Assembly (NCBI GenBank): GCA_001789515.1
Contig: MFZT01000008.1
Coordinates: 10,435 to 15,992 of the forward strand
DNA from: Candidatus Roizmanbacteria bacterium RIFCSPHIGHO2_02_FULL_43_11
GTDB lineage: Bacteria > Patescibacteriota > Microgenomatia > UBA1406 > HO2-37-13b
Direction: 5' to 3'
DNA: 5,558 nucleotides
Positions 1-5,454 of this stretch are shown piece by piece; position 1 is the first letter of the stretch; each line of letters begins with the position of its first letter. A model generated the notes under the pieces. The model was given only the letters and a program-made list of their open reading frames with translations, was not told the origin of the DNA and ran no database searches. The translations under genes were made by a program, and so were the position numbers.

Positions 1-393
1 CAAAAACGACTTGACAAGCTCAGGCCTGACACCCTGCTCACGTTTGAGCCTCAAGGAGTATCTGGTCATATTGATCATATCGTGGTCACAATGGTCACGT
101 CATATCTTTTTGAGCGCCTTGCCTACACAAAAAAACTCATGTATTTTTGCCATACAGTCGAACAGGTGAAAATTATTCGCAAAATTGTGCTTGATTATTT
201 TATTTATTTCCCTCCAGGCTACCCTAAAGACGATATTGGTAAAACTATTGACACATCTCCCGTGTGGGACATCCGAAAAAGGGCTATCCAACAACATGTT
301 TCGCAGAAAGATGATATTGAGTTCATTATGAAGATCCACGAAAAGCTGCCTAGGGAGGAGCATTTTCTTGTTTGGGAGAAAGCGACGGTGTGA
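1..393 (+). CDS. PIG-L (LmbE) family deacetylase, C-terminal part, 5' end cut by window edge
   Basis: Frame 1 is open from the first base and ends at TGA 391-393, giving 130 residues. They start with a P-D-x-L-L-T-F-E-P-Q-G-x-S-G-H-x-D-H stretch (residues 9-26). This is the C-terminal signature of PIG-L/LmbE metal-dependent deacetylases, which remove the N-acetyl group from GlcNAc-type sugars in lipid or thiol glycoconjugates. By analogy with MshB, His26 would be a zinc ligand and His23 an active-site residue. The N-terminal PxDD-type motif holding the other ligands lies off the left edge. A second family-like stretch, A-I-Q-Q-H-V-S-Q, lies near residues 97-104. An internal ATG at 82 exists, but starting there would remove the active-site motif, so the gene is partial rather than short. 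Its last 44 bp overlap the convergent peptidase gene. The family call is firm; the substrate is unknown, though neighbouring envelope-type genes make a surface glycan plausible. Confidence 0.88.
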   Translation, partial: QKRLDKLRPDTLLTFEPQGVSGHIDHIVVTMVTSYLFERLAYTKKLMYFCHTVEQVKIIRKIVLDYFIYFPPGYPKDDIGKTIDTSPVWDIRKRAIQQHVSQKDDIEFIMKIHEKLPREEHFLVWEKATV

Positions 394-1930
394 AGATCTC
401 GTGCAAATCAGCTTCACCCTCAAAAATCCTGTCATGGCTTTCGCTGTTTGTAAGTTTCAATCGTATTGGCAATTTCAACAAGGAGCATGACTGAACACCT
501 GTCACAGATAGGGTAGTGTCGTCCACACGATCATGATCATAGTGGATCTGAATCTCAGTCTCCTCATCAACCAACACGCTTTTTTCATCTGCATTCATAT
601 CAGCCACATACGCTGCAATAGGAGACTTTGCAGAGTCAGTTGCAAGTTTAATGCTATACCGACCGTTTTCTGGCTGTGTTATACGGGCTGCCCAAAGGCC
701 TGCAGAGCCCGAGCTTTCAATGGATTGCTCGAATTCATACGTGGAGCTGGGTATTTCCGTAACCTTAGCTCCATCCACAAATCCAGTCTGCCTGCCGTAG
801 GAATCGGTTACCACAAGCTGCCCCGGGGCTTTAACATATGCTTCAATCAAACTAAAATCGCTTTGCACTTCTTCAAACCGCCTTATCAAGGCGGTTGTGG
901 TTGCTTCCATCTCCCCAAAGATCGGATCATTGATTTTCAAAACATCCTCCACCATGCCTTTCGCCACAAACCAATGAGACTTATCCAAAGCTTTACCAAT
1001 CACAGGTTTGCCTGCGGCAATATCTTCCCTAGGGTCCAGAGAGCCTCCTCCCATATACTGCACCTTCGCTGTTCCAAACAAAACCCACGCTTGTCTGCTG
1101 AGCTGGTTCACCACGCTCCAACGCACATCCCCAAATACATACCCGCGACTCACACATTGATTGAGAAGGCATTTTTGATCTTGCAAAAAATAGGTGTTTA
1201 GGTCGTCCGGGAGTGTGGTAAGACCGCTAGCCAGGTTCACAATGCCATAATATTGCAAAAGCATGGATACGGAAGTTAGAGCGCAGCCGCAGTCTCCAAT
1301 ATCTGTGCCACACCACAATGTCTGCTTATCTGAAGTATCATATGTTGTTGCTGCCCATTGAGGATCAGTTTGCTTCAACAAAGGGACATCAAGCACTGTG
1401 CCACTTTCCACCTCAATTTCAAGGAGAATCTGTGTCCACTGGCATCCACCAGCAGTATCTTTTACCTTTACGGCAAGAGTGTTGGAACCTTCCCGAAAGT
1501 GTGTGCTTACATCAAGGACTATCGGATTTGCCTCCGCCCTTCCACTTGTATCTGAAAGCACCTTTACACCATTGATGTAAATGTCTCCGTCATCATCAAA
1601 TACGGCAGAAATACGGGCGTTTTTGACATGTCCATTCAGAGTGAAAGTTTTACGAAAATATGCGGTCAAAAATTCTCCTCCCTTATACACCCACATTGGA
1701 GTCGTGAATCGGACTTTGATCTTACTCAAAGAGCATGCTCCTGCTGATGGCGATCGTGTATTTTCCCAGGAACTATCATCAAATTCAGCTTGTTCCCAGC
1801 CCTGAACAAGTTTTGTTGAACTTTTCCACGTCGCATCGCTTGAGACAAACATCATGGCTGTAGAAAGATTCGAAGCTGTCACTTCGGTAGCACAGAAGAG
1901 AAACAGAAAAACGATAACCAGTCTCTGCAT
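350..1930 (-). CDS. Secreted multidomain protein: galactose-binding-like domain plus C39-like cysteine peptidase
   Basis: The product has 526 residues. Residues 1-19 are a signal peptide (hydrophobic core 4-14, V-T-A before the likely cleavage), so it is exported. Residues about 30-175 resemble a galactose-binding-like beta-sandwich: W-E-Q-A-E-F-D-D-S-S-W near 45-55, Y-F-R-K-T-F at 91-96, then D-D-x-G-D-I-Y-I-N-G at 112-121 and E-G-S-N-T-L-A-V at 147-154. Residues about 180-345 fit Peptidase_C39_2 (papain fold): V-P-L-L-K-Q-T-D-P-Q-W at 182-192, G-C-A-L-T-S at 215-220, S-H-W at 318-320 and N-D-P at 334-336. The predicted catalytic set is Gln187, Cys216, His319 and Asp335. Residues about 370-465 form a D-S-Y-G-R-Q-T-G-F beta domain like those that trail other secreted proteins. 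The tail (480-526) is unassigned. Several cysteines (66, 163, 207, 214, 254, 259, 482) could form disulfides outside the membrane. The ATG start has AGGA 7 nt upstream. The substrate is unknown; a sugar-binding or adhesin role without proteolysis is an alternative. Confidence 0.85.
   Translation of the reverse strand: MQRLVIVFLFLFCATEVTASNLSTAMMFVSSDATWKSSTKLVQGWEQAEFDDSSWENTRSPSAGACSLSKIKVRFTTPMWVYKGGEFLTAYFRKTFTLNGHVKNARISAVFDDDGDIYINGVKVLSDTSGRAEANPIVLDVSTHFREGSNTLAVKVKDTAGGCQWTQILLEIEVESGTVLDVPLLKQTDPQWAATTYDTSDKQTLWCGTDIGDCGCALTSVSMLLQYYGIVNLASGLTTLPDDLNTYFLQDQKCLLNQCVSRGYVFGDVRWSVVNQLSRQAWVLFGTAKVQYMGGGSLDPREDIAAGKPVIGKALDKSHWFVAKGMVEDVLKINDPIFGEMEATTTALIRRFEEVQSDFSLIEAYVKAPGQLVVTDSYGRQTGFVDGAKVTEIPSSTYEFEQSIESSGSAGLWAARITQPENGRYSIKLATDSAKSPIAAYVADMNADEKSVLVDEETEIQIHYDHDRVDDTTLSVTGVQSCSLLKLPIRLKLTNSESHDRIFEGEADLHEIFTPSLSPKQENAPP
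876..896. repeat. Intragenic 9-bp perfect inverted repeat
   Basis: AACCGCCTT (876-884) and AAGGCGGTT (888-896) are exact inverted copies around a 3-nt loop. They lie within the C39-like gene, at codons for the A-L-I-R-R-F-E-E stretch (about residues 347-354), just after the peptidase domain. There is no T-run on either side, so it is not a terminator. It may be chance or an mRNA hairpin. Confidence 0.4.
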
Positions 1931-1937
1931 TCGCGCA

Positions 1938-1988
1938 TCCTACACATCAAAGATGAAAAATTTATGAAGTGATCTCAGTGCGATCCAA
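1938..1988 (-). promoter_or_regulatory. Candidate promoter and ribosome binding site of the C39-like peptidase gene
   Basis: Reading the minus strand, TTGGAT (1983-1988) is followed after 16 nt by CATAAA (1961-1966), which matches consensus -35 and -10 boxes only partly. Transcription would start near 1954. The AGGA at 1938-1941 sits 7 nt before the ATG and is the better supported part of this entry. The promoter shares the short divergent gap with the neighbouring plus-strand gene. Confidence 0.3.
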
Positions 1989-1993
1989 GTCTG

Positions 1994-2012
1994 TATAATG
2001 TCCTTTGTGAGG
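1994..2012 (+). promoter_or_regulatory. TATAAT -10 box and Shine-Dalgarno that set the start of the membrane protein gene
   Basis: A perfect TATAAT lies at 1994-1999 and overlaps the first in-frame ATG (1998). If it is the -10 box, transcription begins around 2005-2007 and that ATG is not in the message. GTGAGG at 2007-2012 then serves as ribosome binding site, 6 nt before the ATG at 2019. No clear -35 box is visible 16-18 nt upstream (GATCTC region). The two signals together favour the later start and imply a very short leader. Confidence 0.55.
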
Positions 2013-2018
2013 CGCTCT

Positions 2019-3641
2019 ATGTCTTTTGTGTCGTTTTTTGTTCTTGCTGTTCTTATTGGCTTTAATACCTCTATCACCACATTGCAAAATGGGGCTTTTC
2101 GTTGCCTCGACACACTATGTGGCATGTTCTTTTGGGGGGCACATCGGGTTGATGGGTTGTGGCATGTTGCCCTTATTGAGTCAGCATTTAAACAATGGCC
2201 GCCGTTGACACCTATTTTGTTTAACATACCTCTGCGTGGTTATAACTATCTTCTCGACTTTGTAGCACACCTTATATCTCTGATGGGGGTTCCTGCGCTG
2301 CGTGTGTACTTTGTACTTCTTCCGATCGTCTGGACCTTCTCCATGATTTTTGCGGTCTGTTGGTTTACCAAGCGTATGCATCAGTCACTTTCATTCCTTT
2401 TTTTCTTCTTGGTTCTTGTGTTTTTCGGTACCAATATGAATTTTTTATTTTCTCTGTATCATCACAAAACATTCTTAGATTTTCAAAGCTTTGGAGCTGC
2501 TCTTAATTTAGTGAATATGCAGTATGCGTTTTCTCTTATCACTGTCCTTGGGATTATGGGGATTCTCGCTCAATATAAAGCCACAAAAAAAGAACTCTTC
2601 GCCATGGCTCTTCTCTTATCTCTTGCGCTTGCTTTGAAGTTTTACACCGGCGCGATTATGTTGGTCTTGGTCGTGTCTGTTCTTACTTTCTCAAAACATA
2701 ATGTGCGTGATCTTGTTTTCATCATTGGTATCTTTTCCATGGCCATGTTTATGCTTTACGGCCCTCTCACAGTAGCGCGTGGCGAACCGATTTTTTCTTT
2801 TTCTCCCTTTGCTCTTTCTGATCGATTTATTGAAAACTCAGAATATTTTTATCTACCTGGTTTGGCAAACGCGAAATACGTACTTATGCAAAACAGCTGG
2901 GGGCCTCGATTGTTTGCTATCCATCTTCTTGCCCTTGGGCTCTTCGTCTTTTTTGAGTTTGGCATCCAGCTCGTTGGGCTTGTAGATATTGTCGCTCGTG
3001 GGATTCGTCACAAGTTGTTTCCGCTTGACTTGGGGCTTTGTATTGCGATTATTGCCGGAGTCGCTGCATCTGTAATGTTTGTCCAGCGAGGACAATGGTG
3101 GAATGTCGTCCAGTTTTTATATGTGTCCCTCTTTTTGATGAGTTATTTTTCTGCACGGGCCGTGGTTGTGCTATGGGGAAGAGCGCCCTATATTATTATC
3201 GTTCTTCTCCTTCTACTTGCCCCATTCAATTTTAGCGTGTGGTATTCCTTTACAAAACCAGAAATTGGCGCATCATACATTCAAAAAGAAGAGCTCGAGG
3301 CAATTAAGTATTTTAAAAAACTTCCAGGGTCCACTTTTCTATACCTCCCCGCAGACTCTACAGATACCGCTCCTCCTCCACTCTGGGACACTCCAGATTC
3401 TCCTTACGTTCCAGCTTTATCTGGCAAGGAAAGTTATATACAGTCTGAAGAAATTCTTAAAATCCTGGATGTCGTGTATGAAGATCGGCTGGCTCAAGTC
3501 AAAAGGGGAGAAGTTCCGAATGTGGATTATATCTACGCTTACGGCCCGCCAAAGCCTTTTTGTCGATATGATATGGAAATTCGACAAAAAGCCACACCCC
3601 TATATACAAACACGCCTGTATATATTTACACACTGAGGTAG
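2019..3641 (+). CDS. Polytopic membrane protein, probable GT-C-fold glycosyltransferase relative
   Basis: From the ATG at 2019 the product has 540 residues; an upstream ATG at 1998 would add seven. The first about 405 residues are strongly hydrophobic with roughly 10-13 membrane segments (approximately 2-22, 77-90, 93-116, 122-145, 166-185, 192-225, 229-249, 296-326, 338-355, 363-384, 389-406), followed by a soluble tail of about 130 residues. The first large loop holds D-G-L-W-H (45-49) and W-P-P (60-62), then L-x-G-Y-N-Y-L-L-D-F (72-81). This resembles the early-loop acidic motif of GT-C glycosyltransferases that use polyprenyl-phosphate sugars; Asp45 and Glu54 are candidate catalytic acids. 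The tail has A-L-S-G-K-E-S-Y-I and an E/K-rich helix, as in uncharacterised bacterial relatives. Acceptor and donor cannot be read. Alternatives are a flippase-like or O-antigen-ligase-like protein. The 3' end overlaps the convergent trxB by 16 bp. Confidence 0.7.
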   Translation: MSFVSFFVLAVLIGFNTSITTLQNGAFRCLDTLCGMFFWGAHRVDGLWHVALIESAFKQWPPLTPILFNIPLRGYNYLLDFVAHLISLMGVPALRVYFVLLPIVWTFSMIFAVCWFTKRMHQSLSFLFFFLVLVFFGTNMNFLFSLYHHKTFLDFQSFGAALNLVNMQYAFSLITVLGIMGILAQYKATKKELFAMALLLSLALALKFYTGAIMLVLVVSVLTFSKHNVRDLVFIIGIFSMAMFMLYGPLTVARGEPIFSFSPFALSDRFIENSEYFYLPGLANAKYVLMQNSWGPRLFAIHLLALGLFVFFEFGIQLVGLVDIVARGIRHKLFPLDLGLCIAIIAGVAASVMFVQRGQWWNVVQFLYVSLFLMSYFSARAVVVLWGRAPYIIIVLLLLLAPFNFSVWYSFTKPEIGASYIQKEELEAIKYFKKLPGSTFLYLPADSTDTAPPPLWDTPDSPYVPALSGKESYIQSEEILKILDVVYEDRLAQVKRGEVPNVDYIYAYGPPKPFCRYDMEIRQKATPLYTNTPVYIYTLR

Positions 3642-4651
3642 CGCTCAATTTCCAGCGCTGCTGCAACCCCCATCCCCACAGCTGTCGCGGCTTGTCGATA
3701 TATATAATCCACCACGTCTCCTGCAGCAAAAACCCCGGAAATATTGGTCTGGTATTTAAATGCATGGTCAAACTTCGCCGCATCGGTTTTATAGTGTGAA
3801 CATTGATGGTGAAACCCCTTTTTCGTTTGACTTTCCCACGCGCAACGAGAGGCAGTGAAGAGATAGCCTTTTTCATCAATTTCAAGATCGGTGCCTTTCA
3901 GAAAATCCGTGTTTGGCTTGTGGCCAATTGCCAAAAAAAGCCCCTGAACATCAAGGCAACCATTCTGAATAGCAGGATGTTTCTTTGATTTTTCAGTTGA
4001 AAACTTCACATGAAGCCCTTCCACTTTTTCCTGCCCTAACACTTCGTCCACTTCCGTGCCCCACAAAATCGTAATTTTTTCATTTTTCATGACACGTTCC
4101 TGCATGATTTTTGAGGCTCTAAATTCATCCCGCCTGTGAAGAAGATACACATGTTCTGCAAATGTCGTAAGCGTTAGAGCCTCCTCCATAGCAGTATCAC
4201 CTCCGCCAACAACAGCAACCTTCTTGCCGCGGAAAAAAAATCCATCACATGTCGCGCAAGCAGATACCCCCTTCCCTCTTAGACGCTGTTCAGAAGAAAT
4301 ATGAAGCCATTGAGCAGTGGCACCTGTTGCAATAAGAATTGCTTGCGTTTCCAGTGACTGCCCGTCAGAAAGCTTTAAGAGCAGTTGCTTATGAGAAGAA
4401 AAGTCAACCCCTTTTACATTTTCATCAACAAACCGTGTCCCAAAATGGGCAGCATGTTCCCGGAATTTTTGTATCAGCTCTGGCCCAAGAATGGACCTGT
4501 AGCCTGGATAATTTTCGACCTCAGTTGTTAGCATGAGCTGCCCCCCAGCCGGCGCACCCGCAATAACCAGAGGCTCAAGAAAAGCCCGAGCTGCATATAT
4601 CGCAGCAGCAAGCCCCGCAGGACCACCGCCAATAATAATGACCTTTTCCAT
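3626..4651 (-). CDS. trxB: Thioredoxin reductase (NADPH, FAD-dependent)
   Basis: Transfers electrons from NADPH through FAD and a redox-active disulfide to thioredoxin in the cytoplasm. Counting from the ATG at 4651 (341 residues), the sequence shows the FAD motif G-G-G-P-A-G (8-13), G-G-Q-L-M-L-T-T-E-V-E-N-Y-P-G (36-50), the C-A-T-C active site (132-135), the NADPH motif G-G-G-D-T-A-M-E-E-A (149-158), H-R-R-D-E-F-R-A (172-179), and F-A-A-G-D-V-V-D (308-315) with Y-R-Q-A (318-321). The protein is about 20 residues longer than the E. coli enzyme. The surplus lies between G-Y-L-F-T-A and Y-Q-T-N-I-S-G-V-F, about residues 266-301, and carries Cys270, Cys284 and several His. A TTG at 4660 could add three residues, but the ATG gives the normal M-E-K-V-I-I-I-G-G-G start. 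Neither start has a Shine-Dalgarno; see the promoter entry. No thioredoxin gene is in the window, so the partner is elsewhere. Confidence 0.95.
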   Translation of the reverse strand: MEKVIIIGGGPAGLAAAIYAARAFLEPLVIAGAPAGGQLMLTTEVENYPGYRSILGPELIQKFREHAAHFGTRFVDENVKGVDFSSHKQLLLKLSDGQSLETQAILIATGATAQWLHISSEQRLRGKGVSACATCDGFFFRGKKVAVVGGGDTAMEEALTLTTFAEHVYLLHRRDEFRASKIMQERVMKNEKITILWGTEVDEVLGQEKVEGLHVKFSTEKSKKHPAIQNGCLDVQGLFLAIGHKPNTDFLKGTDLEIDEKGYLFTASRCAWESQTKKGFHHQCSHYKTDAAKFDHAFKYQTNISGVFAAGDVVDYIYRQAATAVGMGVAAALEIERYLSV

Positions 4652-4662
4652 AACGCGCAATT

Positions 4663-4671
4663 ATTGTATCA
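4663..4671 (-). promoter_or_regulatory. Extended -10 promoter of trxB, implying a leaderless or near-leaderless mRNA
   Basis: On the minus strand the sequence reads TGATACAAT: a TGN extension (4669-4671) and TACAAT (4663-4668), one base off consensus. A start point about 7 nt downstream falls near 4656, only about 5 nt before the trxB ATG. That agrees with the absence of any Shine-Dalgarno sequence. The -35 position would lie inside the HIT gene and matches poorly (TTTAGC at 4686-4691), as is usual for extended -10 promoters. Confidence 0.5.
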
Positions 4672-4679
4672 TACGAGAG
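4667..4679 (+). promoter_or_regulatory. -10 box and weak ribosome binding site of the HIT gene
   Basis: TATCAT at 4667-4672 is one base off TATAAT and overlaps the opposing trxB -10 box by two bases. TTTTCC at 4644-4649 is a weak -35 candidate with a 17-nt spacer, and lies inside trxB. GAGAG at 4675-4679 lies 4 nt before the ATG and is a modest Shine-Dalgarno. The +1 would fall around 4679, so the leader here is also very short. Confidence 0.4.
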
Positions 4680-4683
4680 TAGC

Positions 4684-5094
4684 ATGCTAAACTCGCAGGA
4701 TTGCCTCTTTTGCAAGATTGCAACCGGGAAAATTCCAAGTCATATAATCTACGAAGACGAGAAATATCTTTGTTTCTTAGATATCCGTCCACACACAGTA
4801 GGGGATTCTCTCCTTATTCCAAAAAAACATTATGTCTGGACCTATGATGTTCCTGACTTTGGGGAATACTGGGAAACAGCAAGAAAAATCACGCAGCTTA
4901 TGATGGAAAAACTTAATGCTGATTGGGTAAATTACTTTACCTACGGCCATATTCAGCATGCACATATCCATATCTTGCCACGATACAAAAGCATCTATGA
5001 CGCTTCAAACAAAGACATGATCCCGCCAGAAATGAAAGTTACCCAAGAAGAGCTCAAAGCCATTTCAGAAAGATTTCATAATCCTTCGAGATAA
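4684..5094 (+). CDS. HIT (histidine triad) family protein
   Basis: The 136-residue product has the usual HIT layout and length. C-L-F-C-K-I near the N-terminus (7-12) gives a CxxC pair often used for structural zinc in this family. I-Y-E-D-E (22-26) and L-D-I-R-P-H-T-V-G-D-S-L-L-I-P-K-K-H-Y (32-50) form the nucleotide-binding sheet. The triad H-A-H-I-H-I-L lies at 92-98 (His92, His94, His96), with His94 or His96 as the likely nucleophile by family pattern. Such proteins hydrolyse nucleoside phosphoramidates or dinucleotide polyphosphates, or transfer nucleotidyl groups; sequence alone does not separate these. The usual motif is preceded by a G-H-I-Q stretch where many relatives have N-x-G-x-x-x-G-Q. 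The gene is single on its strand, divergent from trxB across 32 bp, and its end overlaps a possible small minus-strand gene. Confidence 0.93.
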   Translation: MLNSQDCLFCKIATGKIPSHIIYEDEKYLCFLDIRPHTVGDSLLIPKKHYVWTYDVPDFGEYWETARKITQLMMEKLNADWVNYFTYGHIQHAHIHILPRYKSIYDASNKDMIPPEMKVTQEELKAISERFHNPSR

Positions 5095-5200
5095 TCTGCA
5101 TAAAGACCCTCTCCAACAGCGATTTTGTTCCTCGATGTTGGCAAGCACGATGAGATATATTTGAAGCAACCTGCTTTCTGTCATTAAATGCCTTGCCCAT
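5054..5200 (-). CDS. Possible small basic protein of 48 residues, unrecognised
   Basis: An ATG at 5200 opens a 48-residue frame ending in TGA at 5054-5056. It is preceded by GAGGTG (5207-5212) with a 6-nt spacer, one of the better Shine-Dalgarno sites in the window. The product is basic and looks helical, with an R/K/H-rich first half (M-G-K-A-F-N-D-R-K-Q at 1-10, S-H-R-A-C-Q-H-R-G-T-K at 16-26) and a hydrophobic C-terminal half ending I-F-L-K-W-L. No signal peptide or membrane segment is obvious. It fills the otherwise empty 5095-5246 stretch and overlaps the HIT gene tail-to-tail by 41 bp, like the other convergent pairs here. I see no convincing promoter. A gene this short may be a chance frame. 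Confidence 0.35.
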   Translation of the reverse strand: MGKAFNDRKQVASNISHRACQHRGTKSLLERVFMQIISKDYEIFLKWL

Positions 5201-5246
5201 CCATTACACCTCGCTCGTTTAATCTTTTTGCTTTACAAGTCTGGGA

Positions 5247-5269
5247 GGGGCTGGCGTGATGCCAGCCCC
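5247..5269 (-). terminator. Perfect 9-bp GC-rich hairpin after the right-edge operon, putative terminator without a U-tract
   Basis: GGGGCTGGC (5247-5255) and GCCAGCCCC (5261-5269) are exact inverted copies around a 5-nt loop. On the minus strand the hairpin begins 8 nt after the TAA of the small membrane protein, where a transcription end is expected. The base following it on that strand is a T, then CCCAGACTTG, so there is no run of U. On the plus strand the next bases are AGGGCT, also no U-tract. It could be a weak or factor-assisted terminator, or an mRNA 3'-end stabiliser. Confidence 0.5.
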
Positions 5270-5277
5270 AGGGCTCG

Positions 5278-5454
5278 TTATCGTGACCAGATTTCGACAA
5301 TCCCCTTCTCGGCGAGCAGCAGCAACCGCCCCAGTACAACAGCGACGATCATTGCTGTCTGGAGACCCAACTGGTTGTATAGTAACAATCCAGATGCGAC
5401 TGCAATGAACACCCCCATCACTGCTAGGACGAACTGCTTTGCACCCTTCTTCAC
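5278..5454 (-). CDS. Small two-helix membrane protein of 58 residues, translationally coupled
   Basis: GTG at 5454 opens a 58-residue frame ending with TAA at 5278-5280. A near-perfect Shine-Dalgarno, AGAGGAGG (5462-5469), lies 7 nt before the start, inside the upstream gene. The GTG overlaps the upstream TGA as GTGA, a classic coupling arrangement. The product begins with a positive K-K-G-A-K (2-6), then a hydrophobic helix (8-26), a short polar turn with Y-N-Q (26-28), a second hydrophobic helix (about 31-48, with Arg43 near its end) and the tail A-E-K-G-I-V-E-I-W-S-R. By the positive-inside rule both ends would be cytoplasmic. No family is recognised; a holin-like protein or a small subunit of a membrane complex are guesses only. 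The base composition is somewhat GC-richer (about 53% over 5281-5460, hand count) than nearby genes. Confidence 0.75.
   Translation of the reverse strand: MKKGAKQFVLAVMGVFIAVASGLLLYNQLGLQTAMIVAVVLGRLLLLAEKGIVEIWSR

Noticed and set aside
100..435. 111-residue minus-strand frame over the deacetylase end
   Set aside because: Antisense to the PIG-L motif region and overlapping the peptidase gene's 3' part; the translation has no family features.
533..1201. 222-residue open frame on the plus strand
   Set aside because: It is wholly antisense to the C39-like gene, whose domains and motifs are clear; the plus translation is Cys/His-rich, has no recognisable motif and no good ribosome binding site.
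1879..1930. Lipoprotein signal (Cys13) on the C39-like protein
   Set aside because: The residues before Cys13 are F-L-F, which do not fit a lipobox; a signal peptidase I site after V-T-A at residue 19 fits better.
3166..3636. 156-residue plus-strand frame
   Set aside because: It is a +1-type shadow of the membrane protein gene's C-terminal region; the 2019 frame continues without interruption to 3641.
4652..4660. TTG at 4660 as the trxB start
   Set aside because: It adds only three residues before the standard M-E-K-V-I-I-I-G-G-G start, has no Shine-Dalgarno, and lies close to or ahead of the predicted transcription start.
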